NCBI GenBank assembly: GCA_023151335.1
Contig: JAKLJF010000004.1
Location: 1-8,979, forward strand
Source of the DNA: Thermoanaerobaculia bacterium
GTDB taxonomy: Bacteria; Bacteroidota; Bacteroidia; Chitinophagales; Saprospiraceae
DNA length: 8,979 nucleotides
Direction: 5' to 3'
In this document: positions 1-7,209 of the stretch, in pieces
How the letters are laid out: each line of letters opens with the position of its first letter
Position numbering within the stretch: the first letter of the stretch is position 1
The notes under the pieces: model-generated
Seen by the model: the letters and a program-made list of their open reading frames with translations, nothing else
What the model was told of the DNA's origin: nothing
Database searches by the model: none
Position numbers and translations under genes: made by a program

Positions 1-1226
1 CAGCTGGGGCTATAATAACTCCACGAGGAGGGGAGATAATCGCGGGCCAGGGTGGTGGCGATGATGACGAAACGTTCGAACCACATCCCGATATTCACCA
101 CGATCGAGAGGAAAAAGGTCCACCAGATACTGCGGCGGATCTTTCTGGACCAGAATAACTGCGGACTGACCACGTTGCAGAACATCATGCCGAAGTAGGA
201 CCACCAGTAAATACCGAATACGCGGTTGTAAAAGGCGAACTGTTCGTAAATGTACCCGGAGTACCAGGCGATGAACAATTCGGTCAGGTATGCCACGCCG
301 ACAATCGTACCCGTAAGCACGATTACCTTATTCATGGAATCGATATGATTTATGGTGATGTATTCCTCCAGTTTCAATACCTTCCGGGTAAGTACCATCA
401 GGGTTTGCACCATGGCAAAACCGGAGAAAATAGCGCCCGCAACGAAGTAGGGCGGGAAAATGGTGGTATGCCAGCCGGGAATAACGGAAGTGGCGAAGTC
501 GAAGGACACGATCGTGTGCACCGAAAGTACCAGCGGGGTGGAAATACCGGCCAATACCAGCGACAAAGCTTCGTGGCGTTGCCAGTGTTTGGCGCTGCCC
601 GTCCAGCCGAAAGAGAATATTTCATACATCTTGCGGCGGAAGCCCGCGGCGCGGTCGCGGACGGTGGCCAGGTCAGGTACCAGACCCGTGTACCAGAACA
701 GGAGCGACACCGAGAAGTAGGTCGAGATGGCGAACACGTCCCACAGCAAGGGGGAGTTAAAGTTCGGCCACAGCGGTCCGCGGGTGTTCGGGAAGGGGAA
801 GATGAAAAAGCCGAGCCAGAGACGTCCCATGTGGATCAGGGGGAACTGGCCCGCGCAAATCACGGCGAAGATCGTCATGGCTTCTGCCGCGCGGTTCACA
901 CCAGTACGCCAGCGTTGGCGGAACAACAACAAAATGGCCGAAATCAGCGTACCGGCGTGACCGATACCGATCCACCAAACGAAGTTGGTGATATCCCAAC
1001 CCCAGTTGATGGTCCGGTTCAGGTTCCAGGAACCGATACCTTTCCATATCGTCCAGCAGACTGCAAAAACATAGAGGCCGAGAAAAGCCGCCGCCACCGT
1101 AAAAGCAAGAATCCACTCCCGGGAAGGCGCTTTTTCGGTAGGAACACTCAAATCCTCCGTGATGTTATGGTAGGATTTGTTTCCTTCAATGAGTATGTGC
1201 CGTACAGGCGCTACAGGTTGAGACAT
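1..1226 (-). CDS. actC: ActC, NrfD-like quinol-oxidising membrane subunit of alternative complex III (3' end beyond the window)
   Basis: I translated this by hand: the frame is open from ATG 1226 to the left edge, giving 408 codons with no stop. The product is a polytopic membrane protein of the NrfD/PsrC family. Hydrophobic segments lie near residues 38-60, 81-102, 115-141, 163-183, 217-243, 258-280, 300-321, 338-352 and 366-390, so about nine of the usual ten helices are present. The motif GHAGTLISAILLLFRQ (about 89-104) is typical of the ActC/ActF type. His132 (IHMGR) and Asp163 (LWDVF) are candidates for the conserved quinol-site pair described in this family; that assignment is from memory, not alignment. 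In ACIII, ActC oxidises menaquinol and hands electrons to the ActB iron-sulfur clusters. The start lies three bases after the actB stop, so the genes are co-transcribed and probably translationally coupled. Family members are roughly 450-490 residues, so some 50-80 are missing. actD, actE and actF would be expected further left. Confidence 0.95.
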   Translation of the reverse strand, partial: MSQPVAPVRHILIEGNKSYHNITEDLSVPTEKAPSREWILAFTVAAAFLGLYVFAVCWTIWKGIGSWNLNRTINWGWDITNFVWWIGIGHAGTLISAILLLFRQRWRTGVNRAAEAMTIFAVICAGQFPLIHMGRLWLGFFIFPFPNTRGPLWPNFNSPLLWDVFAISTYFSVSLLFWYTGLVPDLATVRDRAAGFRRKMYEIFSFGWTGSAKHWQRHEALSLVLAGISTPLVLSVHTIVSFDFATSVIPGWHTTIFPPYFVAGAIFSGFAMVQTLMVLTRKVLKLEEYITINHIDSMNKVIVLTGTIVGVAYLTELFIAWYSGYIYEQFAFYNRVFGIYWWSYFGMMFCNVVSPQLFWSRKIRRSIWWTFFLSIVVNIGMWFERFVIIATTLARDYLPSSWSYYSPS

Positions 1227-1229
1227 ATT

Positions 1230-4200
1230 TTAAGAAAGTGCTTCGTTTGCGTTGCGGATTTTGGCGGAATAGTGTACTCCTGGGCGGGTATTGACTTCTT
1301 CCAGTACTTTATAGGCCAGAACTTCTGTCGCTTTGCGGGCTTTGTTCACCTCGCTGTCCGGGTTATTCAGGTTGCCGAATACGATGGCGCCGGTGGGGCA
1401 TGCCGTTTGACAGGCAGTGCGGATATCATTGTCCAAAACGGCGCGGTTTTCGCGTTTCGCGGTCAGTTTGCCTTCCTGGATGCGTTGTACACAGAAGGAG
1501 CATTTTTCGATGACACCGCGGGTCCGCACTGTCACGTCCGGATTGAGCACCATCCGCACCAGGTTGTCGGCGTAGTAGGGTTTGTCTTCGCCTTCCACCC
1601 AGAATACGCGCTCCTCGTTGGAGGGCCATACATCGGCTGTCGTATAGTCGAGCCAGTTGAACCGGCGTACTTTATAGGGGCAGTTGTTGGCGCAGTAGCG
1701 GGTACCGATACAACGGTTGTAAGCCATCTGGTTGATACCCTCCATCGAGTGGTTGGTGGCATTCACCGGGCACACGTTTTCGCAGGGCGCGTTGTCGCAG
1801 TGCTGGCACATCATCGGTTGGTACACTACTTTCGGATTCTCAAAGTCGCCGTAGAAGTAGCGGTCTATACGCAACCAGGTCATTTCGTGGTGGCGGTTCA
1901 CTTCTGCCTTACCCACAACCGGCACGTTATTTTCACTGACGCAGGCTACCTGGCAGGCGCCGCAACCGATGCAGGAGTTCAGGTCGATGTACATGCCCCA
2001 TTTCAGGCCGGTCTCGTAGTAGTCCGTCCGGTCGGGATACAACGTTTGCTGGTTGAGATGTTCGGCTTCGTGGTGGAACTCGGCCATTTTCTCGGCCAGT
2101 TCCGGCAATTCATTCAGATTGGTCTGGAAAATAATGGAGCGGTCGGTCAACGAACCCTGGAATCCCTTCCAGCCGATGGACTTTTCGTCGGCGTTGATCA
2201 TCTTTCCTTCTTCCTTGCCCATAGCCTGTACCCCCATCGTGTGGTGGTGCTGTACGCAGGCAAAATGTTTGTCCTCGCCAATTTTACCGGAAACCTTGGC
2301 ATCGCCGGCGTAGTATTGGATCAGGCCGCCCTGAATGGGGAGCCAGGGATTGACGTTCTGTCCGAAACCGACCCCGCAGCCGCCGGATTCACGGCCACCG
2401 CCGAGGGCAATAGCGAGGGTACCGGGCGCCAGACCGTAGGTGCGTACCACGGTGCAGGTCAGTTTCCGGCCCTTTACCTCCACTTCCACGTTGTCGCCGT
2501 CATTCAGACCTTTCCAGCCGTTGATGTTGTTGACGCCGTCCCATTCCACCGGAATATTGAGATAGTTGCCCCACACGGTGCGGTTTACCGGATCGGGCAT
2601 TTCCTGCAACCAGGGGTTGTGCGCATACTGGCCATTGCCGATGTTGACGGTTTCAAAGATGGCCAGTTCCAGTTCGGCAGACCCGGGTTGAGAAACGGAG
2701 CCGGAATTGAGCGAAATGCCGGCGTTGAAGCTGACCGTACGCGGAGTAGCGGGCGCCTCAAACACGCCGTCGTGCAGGCTCATATCCCAGAAAGCGGTCG
2801 GGGTAGCGTATTTGGACTGCCTGGCAAACATTTCGCTTGCCCAGGTCGATTTCAGGTATTGGTAGTACGGCTGAGGGTCCTGCCGGTTGAGATTCTGGCT
2901 GTTAGCCCATTCGAGCAGGGAATGTTCCGCCTGACGGGTATCAAAAAGCGGAGCGATAGTCGGTTGCTGGAGGCTGTAATAGCCGGTTTTCGGTTCGGCA
3001 TCGCCCCAGGCTTCGAGCGGATGATGTGCCGGCGCAGCATGGCTGCACAGGGCGGTGGTTTCATCCATATTCGAAGAGAAGGAGATGCGGGTATTGACTT
3101 TGGCAAATGCCGATTTGAATTCTGCGGCGTTCGGCAGTTCGTAGGCCGGGTTGGCGCCCCAAACGATGGCCATGGCCACCTGCCCGGCGTTCATTTCACC
3201 GATAAGGCGGGCCATTTCCACTTCGTTGCCCTGGCGCAGGTTGTTGAGGACGCTGAAGTCCACCGTGGTATTGATATTGCCGAGCAGGTCGTTGATCTTA
3301 TTGACGATCACCTGCTCCATAACGTTGTTGGAACCACTGACTACCAGAGATTTACCGCGGTGTTGCACCAGTTCGGCGGCAACTTTTTTCAGCGCGGTTT
3401 TGGCTTTGTCATTGAGTGCCGGGCCGCCGATGCCGCTGCCGCCGGTGAGCGCTGCCACCTCATTGTACAAAGCGCAAATTGCGGCGCCCTGTTCACTCGG
3501 TTTTACCAGTATCCGGTTGTCGGCGTTGGAACCGGTGAGCGACATGTGGCTTTCCACCTGGTAGTGCCGCGACATGGTAGCGCCGTCGAGCGACTTGATG
3601 CGGCGTTTGGCAGCGTAATCGCGGGCATATTCGATGGGGCTGATCCAGGTGCCGAGGAAATCGGCGCCAAAGGAAACGATTACGTCGGCTTCACCGAATT
3701 TATAATGAGGAACCCCGCGGACGCCAAAGCATTGCTCGTTGGCAGAGAGCAGTGCAGCACTCGACACGGGATCATAGGTCACTACTTTTACACGGTTCGG
3801 ATAAGCGGCGGTGAATTCTGCCAGGGCTTTTTTGGCCGTCGGACTGATAATAGTATTAGTGATGAACCGCACATTACCGCCCAGTTGCAGCTGTCCTTTG
3901 ATCTTGTTGTCCAGTTCGGTCCAGCTCAATTTTTTCACTTCGCCGTTTTCAACCGTGCCGGCATGCTGGATGCGGCGGATATCATACAGGCTGAGTACCA
4001 TGGCCTGGGCGCGGGCGGACGTACCGCCGGAGGTGACACTGCTGAGCGTATTGCCTTCGACCTTGATGGGGCGGCCTTCGCGCGTTTTCACCAGGATGGA
4101 ACAGTAGTCGCCGCCATTGACGAAAGAAGAAGCGAAGTAGTTGGCCACACCCGGTACGATTTCATCGGGTTTCGTGACGTAAGGAATCGCTCTTTTGACC

Positions 4201-4394
4201 GGAATTTCACAGGAGGCAGCCAGGGTGGCAGCGCCCAGGCCGAAGCCCATCAGTTTCAGGAAATCGCGACGGGAGGCCGACCATTTGCCGTCGGTTTCGG
4301 CAATGTTCTCCACAGAAAATTCATTTTCAGCCGATTGCAGGAAGGATGCTTCCCGGTTTAAATCTTCGGTGCTGACCCAAATACCGTTATTCAT
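1230..4394 (-). CDS. actB: ActB, fused molybdopterin-like and iron-sulfur subunit of alternative complex III
   Basis: The product has 1054 residues from ATG 4394. The N-terminus carries a twin-arginine motif (SRRDFLKLMGFG, Arg42-Arg43) and a hydrophobic stretch ending in AASC (Cys62), which suggests Tat export and perhaps lipid attachment. A long molybdopterin-oxidoreductase-like domain follows (about 70-780); in characterised ACIII it binds no molybdenum cofactor. The C-terminal ferredoxin-like domain has CIGCGACQVAC (from 808), CQHCDNAPCENVCP (from 863), CIGTRYCANNCP (from 895) and CSFC (from 965), completed by CQTACP. The third motif has Thr where a fourth Cys would be, which fits three [4Fe-4S] and one [3Fe-4S] cluster. 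The protein passes electrons from ActC to the ActA haems on the periplasmic side. An in-frame ATG at 4427 would add 11 residues (MTPITQSLIHS) encoded by the octamer repeat. I prefer 4394 because the sequence from MNNGIWVSTEDLN resembles, as I remember it, the usual start of Bacteroidota ActB. Confidence 0.95.
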   Translation of the reverse strand: MNNGIWVSTEDLNREASFLQSAENEFSVENIAETDGKWSASRRDFLKLMGFGLGAATLAASCEIPVKRAIPYVTKPDEIVPGVANYFASSFVNGGDYCSILVKTREGRPIKVEGNTLSSVTSGGTSARAQAMVLSLYDIRRIQHAGTVENGEVKKLSWTELDNKIKGQLQLGGNVRFITNTIISPTAKKALAEFTAAYPNRVKVVTYDPVSSAALLSANEQCFGVRGVPHYKFGEADVIVSFGADFLGTWISPIEYARDYAAKRRIKSLDGATMSRHYQVESHMSLTGSNADNRILVKPSEQGAAICALYNEVAALTGGSGIGGPALNDKAKTALKKVAAELVQHRGKSLVVSGSNNVMEQVIVNKINDLLGNINTTVDFSVLNNLRQGNEVEMARLIGEMNAGQVAMAIVWGANPAYELPNAAEFKSAFAKVNTRISFSSNMDETTALCSHAAPAHHPLEAWGDAEPKTGYYSLQQPTIAPLFDTRQAEHSLLEWANSQNLNRQDPQPYYQYLKSTWASEMFARQSKYATPTAFWDMSLHDGVFEAPATPRTVSFNAGISLNSGSVSQPGSAELELAIFETVNIGNGQYAHNPWLQEMPDPVNRTVWGNYLNIPVEWDGVNNINGWKGLNDGDNVEVEVKGRKLTCTVVRTYGLAPGTLAIALGGGRESGGCGVGFGQNVNPWLPIQGGLIQYYAGDAKVSGKIGEDKHFACVQHHHTMGVQAMGKEEGKMINADEKSIGWKGFQGSLTDRSIIFQTNLNELPELAEKMAEFHHEAEHLNQQTLYPDRTDYYETGLKWGMYIDLNSCIGCGACQVACVSENNVPVVGKAEVNRHHEMTWLRIDRYFYGDFENPKVVYQPMMCQHCDNAPCENVCPVNATNHSMEGINQMAYNRCIGTRYCANNCPYKVRRFNWLDYTTADVWPSNEERVFWVEGEDKPYYADNLVRMVLNPDVTVRTRGVIEKCSFCVQRIQEGKLTAKRENRAVLDNDIRTACQTACPTGAIVFGNLNNPDSEVNKARKATEVLAYKVLEEVNTRPGVHYSAKIRNANEALS

Positions 4395-4496
4395 TGAGTG
4401 AATGAGTGATTGAGTGATTGGTGTCATTGAGCGATTGAGTGACTGAGTGATTGAGTGATTTAATCACTCAATCACTCAGTCACTCAATCGCTCAAT
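4393..4496. repeat. Octamer tandem repeat (ATTGAGTG) between actA and actB
   Basis: Eight-base units follow one another in register: ATTGAGTG 4393, AATGAGTG 4401, ATTGAGTG 4409, a degenerate nine-base unit 4417-4425, ATTGAGCG 4426, ATTGAGTG 4434, ACTGAGTG 4442 and ATTGAGTG 4450. The orientation then flips and the same units run inverted to 4496. The array fills almost the whole gap between the actA stop (4500-4502) and the actB start (4392-4394), and the actB start codon overlaps its last unit. Low-complexity arrays of this kind can expand and contract by slippage. Its origin is unknown. Confidence 0.93.
4426..4496. repeat. Perfect 71-bp palindrome (35-bp arms, one central base)
   Basis: Positions 4426-4460 are the exact reverse complement of 4462-4496, with a single central T at 4461; I paired the arms base by base and found no mismatch. 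Variant units in the left arm (ATTGAGCG, ACTGAGTG) are mirrored exactly in the right arm, so one arm was probably copied from the other. In the act mRNA it would begin three bases after the actA stop and end 31 bases before the actB start at 4394. The 3' side in the minus direction is not U-rich, so it does not look like an intrinsic terminator. An mRNA stability, processing (RNase III) or subunit-ratio role is inference. Confidence 0.95.
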
Positions 4497-4499
4497 ATT

Positions 4500-5894
4500 T
4501 TAATAGTGGCATTTTTGGCATTCCAGGCCGCCGATGTCGGAAACGGTGACTTTTTCCCGGTCTCCGGATTTCAGTTCCTGGTGATATCTTTCGTATTGCT
4601 TGTAGTATTCATTGCCTTCAAACTTCACCTCCGTTTCGCGGTGGCAGTTGATACACCAACCCATACCAAGGGTGGAGTACTGATACACGACATCCATTTG
4701 TTCTACCGGGCCGTGGCATTTCTGGCAGGTTACCTGGCCCACGGAAACGTGTTGAGCGTGGTTGAAGTAGGCGTGGTCGGGCAGGTTATGAATGCGCACC
4801 CATTCGATCGGGCCCTGGATTTTGCCGTTGGAATCGTTTTTCAGGGCTTTGACGATACCTTCCCATTGGGTTTCCACCACGGTGCGGCCGGCGTCGTTCA
4901 TGGCTGTAAGGCTGTTGGCGGCCATGTATTCCTGTCCGATCCACTTTTTATAAAGGTCTTCGATCTGTTTGTCGCTCCAGTTTTCGTAGTCGGGAATGTA
5001 GGTGTTCTGGATCGGGTCGAAGCCGATGGAAGCGAATATTTTAGTGATCTCCGCCGTACCGGATTGAGTGCCTTTTTTCACAGCGGAGTGGCAGTTCATA
5101 CAAGTATTGGCTGCCGGAATAACGGACTGTTTGGAGCGGCGGGCGCCGTCGTGGCAGTACTGGCAGTCGATCTTGTTGACGCCGGAGTGTATTTTATGAC
5201 TGAAAGCAACGGGCTGGTCGGGTTGGTAATTTTGCTGGCGCTGCATGCGGGTAGCATTGTCCACGGTTTTGTACCCGAAAATCAGCGTGAGGGCGAACAC
5301 CAGGAAGGCCACCGCGCCTTTCGTGGTGAGGGTTTGAACCAGCGTTCTGCTCACCGGCGCCTGACCGGCTTGCACGCGGGCGATATTGCCGAGGTTATCG
5401 ACGATGCGCATCAGGGCGAAAGCCAGCAGGGCCAGGATAAGGGCCAGGCCGCCGAACAGCCACATATTACCGGAATCCTTTTTTTGATCGCCGGGAGTTT
5501 CAGGCCCCTTTGCCGTATCCGGCTTTTTGGTATACACGTCGTTGATGTACAACAGGATGCTTTCGATTTGCTCGTCGGTCAGGCCCGTGAAATTGTTCAT
5601 CAGTACCGGCTTCCACTGATTCCACAGTTCCGTGGCACGCGGATGCCCCGCCTGGACAAGGGCCTGAGAGTTGCGTATCCAGCTATAGAGGTCTTCCCGC
5701 GGATATGCCTTCCAGCGCTCTTCGGTACCGCCGAGGGCGGGGCCGGTGAGTTTGTCCTTCATATTTTTGTTATGACAGGCGGCGCAGTTGGCGGTGAAAA
5801 GTTCTTTGCCGGCTTCGATGGTGGGGGCCGCTTGAGCGGCAAAGGAGGCGAGCAAAACAAGTGAAAAAACCCAGCAGATGCGTTTCAGCAGCAT
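4500..5894 (-). CDS. actA: ActA, multihaem cytochrome c subunit of alternative complex III (six haem motifs)
   Basis: The product has 464 residues from ATG 5894. It begins with a classical Sec signal peptide (MLLKRICWVFSLVLLASF, likely cleaved after AQA). A class I cytochrome c-like domain with CAACH (37-41) follows, then two transmembrane helices (about 144-164 and 193-209) around a short basic loop. The C-terminal domain holds five motifs: CQYCH (244-248), CMNCH (265-269), CQKCH (390-394), CINCH (414-418) and CQKCH (459-463, one residue from the end). Both haem domains would therefore be periplasmic. ActA takes electrons from ActB and passes them on towards a terminal oxidase. The pentahaem part is the recognised ActA; the N-terminal monohaem domain is an addition relative to the pentahaem ActA described for Rhodothermus marinus. 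An in-frame ATG at 5960 would add 22 residues before the signal peptide. It lies downstream of the predicted transcription start, so it cannot be excluded, but it would spoil a normal signal sequence. Confidence 0.94.
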   Translation of the reverse strand: MLLKRICWVFSLVLLASFAAQAAPTIEAGKELFTANCAACHNKNMKDKLTGPALGGTEERWKAYPREDLYSWIRNSQALVQAGHPRATELWNQWKPVLMNNFTGLTDEQIESILLYINDVYTKKPDTAKGPETPGDQKKDSGNMWLFGGLALILALLAFALMRIVDNLGNIARVQAGQAPVSRTLVQTLTTKGAVAFLVFALTLIFGYKTVDNATRMQRQQNYQPDQPVAFSHKIHSGVNKIDCQYCHDGARRSKQSVIPAANTCMNCHSAVKKGTQSGTAEITKIFASIGFDPIQNTYIPDYENWSDKQIEDLYKKWIGQEYMAANSLTAMNDAGRTVVETQWEGIVKALKNDSNGKIQGPIEWVRIHNLPDHAYFNHAQHVSVGQVTCQKCHGPVEQMDVVYQYSTLGMGWCINCHRETEVKFEGNEYYKQYERYHQELKSGDREKVTVSDIGGLECQKCHY

Positions 5895-5995
5895 ATTGAA
5901 GTGCTTATTAATGGCAAACAGTCGAGTAAAAAAGTCAGTTGATCCGTTAATCATTGTCATTAGGGGAAATAACCGGGGTCATTGATTTTCCGACG

Positions 5996-6026
5996 CAAAA
6001 ATACCAACGGTCTGATTTTCACCAAA
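5996..6026 (-). promoter_or_regulatory. Bacteroidota-type promoter of the act operon (P1)
   Basis: Read on the minus strand, TTTG (6026-6023) is followed by a 19-base spacer and TATTTTTG (6003-5996). This matches the Bacteroidota housekeeping consensus TTTG-N19/20-TAnnTTTG without mismatch. Transcription should start near 5990, giving a leader of about 95 bases to the preferred actA start at 5894, or about 30 to the alternative at 5960. Confidence 0.75.
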
Positions 6027-6048
6027 CGAAGTGTTAAATCTCAGCGTT

Positions 6049-6067
6049 ATTTAGATGCGATCTAAAT
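6049..6067. promoter_or_regulatory. Operator-like dyad upstream of actA
   Basis: ATTTAGAT (6049-6056), GCG, ATCTAAAT (6060-6067) is a perfect inverted repeat with 8-bp arms and a three-base centre. It lies between the two candidate act promoters, centred about 70 bases upstream of the P1 start, a usual position for an activator site. The binding protein is unknown. Confidence 0.45.
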
Positions 6068-6115
6068 TCATTATTGTGCGAGGCGACGTTAACAAACCGT
6101 TAAATCAAGGCGGGG

Positions 6116-6145
6116 CAAAGGTAGAGAAGGAAAGCGCGTTTGCAA
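6116..6145 (-). promoter_or_regulatory. Second upstream Bacteroidota-type promoter (P2)
   Basis: TTG (6145-6143), a 19-base spacer and TACCTTTG (6123-6116) again fit the Bacteroidota consensus on the minus strand. Transcription from here would begin near 6110 and read through P1 into actA with a leader of more than 200 bases. TAnnTTTG alone is common by chance; the correct spacing to TTG raises the odds, but there is no other support. Confidence 0.5.
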
Positions 6146-6194
6146 GCGTCTGTGAAAATTTTCCCGGAATTTTATCCGGAGGGCGAAACCGGCG

Positions 6195-6456
6195 TTATCC
6201 CGGGCCCGGGCTGATTGCCGTCCAGCCCCCGTCCACCACGAGGGTCTGGCAGTTAAAATGGAGCGATTCGGGCGACAGTAAATATAACGCGGCCCGGTCG
6301 ATATCCGCCGGCTGCGCGGGACGGCCCACCGGCATGAGGCGCGACCATATAGCCTCATAATCAGGCATTTCCTGCAAGGTTCGTTCCGCCAGGGTTGCGC
6401 CGGGCGCAAGGGGCATTCACAGTGGTTTGGTGTTCCGGCAGTTCGGCCTGAATCAT
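6195..6456 (-). pseudogene. Remnant of a short-chain dehydrogenase/reductase (SDR), C-terminal part only, frameshifted
   Basis: From 6416 to the stop at 6195-6197, one frame encodes LAPGATLAERT followed by MPVGRPAQPADIDRAALYLL and QTLVVDGGWTA. This is the conserved C-terminal third of classical SDR enzymes (APG loop, GRP..P.DIA..V.FL-like region, and VDGG end). Upstream, in another frame, MIQAELPEHQTTVNA (from ATG 6456) matches the preceding SDR segment (usually .EL...GI.VNA). The two join only if one base is removed from the run of four G at 6410-6413. The Rossmann-fold nucleotide motif and the Tyr-x-x-x-Lys catalytic site are absent: coding sequence for the TPR gene begins directly upstream, with its stop sharing an ATGA with the remnant. 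It is therefore a decayed fragment of about 85 residues. A sequencing error could explain the frameshift but not the missing N-terminal two thirds. Confidence 0.75.
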
Positions 6457-7193
6457 TTTAGTTGTTGTACCAGTTGCTGAGCCTCCTCATAGTGGTCGTC
6501 GCCCGGTTGCAAGGCCAGTAGCGCGTTTCTGCAGACATCCGGCTTATTTTCCAGCAAATAACTCAAGGCCGAATACCATACCGCGTCGGCCCGTAAAGCA
6601 GAACGACCGCGGACAATCGGCTCCAGCACGCCGCGCGCTTCGACGGGACGATCCAGTTCCAGCAGGCATATACCTTTATACAATGCAGCGGTCAGATTGT
6701 CGGGCTGAACGGTCAACAGGCGATCCAGTGCAGACAGGCTCTCGGCAAACCGGCCGGCTTTAAACGCGTTTTCAGCTGCTGCAGCTGCCTCCTCTGCATC
6801 GCCCCGTTCGGTGAAGTTGGGCGGCGCATAGTGGGCATACTGCCGGTACAGAGAGGGTTCGGGCCTGGAAACAAACCACACCGCAACGCCCAGCAACATA
6901 ACAGCCGCGGCCGCGAGCATCCAACGGCGCCAGTTGACCTGGGCTTTCATCACGGGGGGCGCCTGTTCTTCGGCAGGCTCATCGAAAAAAGCGGCGCCGA
7001 TGGCTTCCAGGTTTTCGCGCAACGCCTTGCGAGCCGTTTCCCGGCGGGGCCAGTCGCTCATGTCCCTTCGCAATTCAAATTCTGCTGCGAAAGCCGGGTC
7101 GCTTTCCACCCGGTCGAGCACGGCCTGCCGTTCTTCTTCCTTCAGCAGGTCGTTGAAAAAATCATCGAGCAATTGAATATCTTTCTCTTCCAT
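6453..7193 (-). CDS. Membrane-anchored TPR-like protein, probable partner of the adjacent ECF sigma factor
   Basis: The product has 246 residues. The N-terminal 85 are charged and helical and begin MEEKDIQLLDDFFNDLLKEE, like the cytoplasmic part of anti-sigma factors. One transmembrane helix follows at about 91-108 (WMLAAAAVMLLGVAVWFV). After it comes SLYRQYAHYAPPNF, resembling a motif I associate with Bacteroidota sigma-linked TPR proteins. Residues about 133-235 form TPR-like helical pairs (NAFKAGRFAESLSALDRLL; ALYKGICLLELDRPVEARGV; AVWYSALSYLLENKPDVCRN), which would be periplasmic. The start lies 16 bases after the sigma-factor stop, so the two are one operon. This arrangement suggests a regulator or sensor of that sigma factor, but no anti-sigma domain is certain and direct binding is inference. 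It could also be a structural TPR protein simply controlled with it. Confidence 0.85.
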   Translation of the reverse strand: MEEKDIQLLDDFFNDLLKEEERQAVLDRVESDPAFAAEFELRRDMSDWPRRETARKALRENLEAIGAAFFDEPAEEQAPPVMKAQVNWRRWMLAAAAVMLLGVAVWFVSRPEPSLYRQYAHYAPPNFTERGDAEEAAAAAENAFKAGRFAESLSALDRLLTVQPDNLTAALYKGICLLELDRPVEARGVLEPIVRGRSALRADAVWYSALSYLLENKPDVCRNALLALQPGDDHYEEAQQLVQQLK

Positions 7194-7209
7194 GATTTGT
7201 TCCGGTTTT

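Noticed and set aside
345..4361. Open reading frame of 1338 codons on the plus strand
   Set aside because: It lies antisense to actB and the actB-actC junction, which are certain. Its translation is low in recognisable motifs and rich in His/Val/Gly runs typical of the reverse of GC-rich coding sequence. The length only reflects the absence of stop complements in actB codon use.
4393..4496. CRISPR-like array
   Set aside because: The units are eight bases, contiguous, without unique spacers, and the array inverts in the middle.
4426..4496. Intrinsic terminator between actA and actB
   Set aside because: No U-tract follows the hairpin in the minus direction, and termination here would cut off essential partner subunits.
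4506..5864. Open reading frame of 452 codons on the plus strand
   Set aside because: It is antisense to actA, whose six haem motifs and signal peptide prove the minus-strand frame.
6164..6179. CCGGA/TCCGG hairpin as terminator of the sigma/TPR operon
   Set aside because: The arms are only five bases and no proper T-run follows in the minus direction.
6089..6409. Overlapping minus-strand ORF of 106 codons
   Set aside because: It is out of frame with the SDR remnant, which has clear family motifs, and runs across the promoter region of the act operon.
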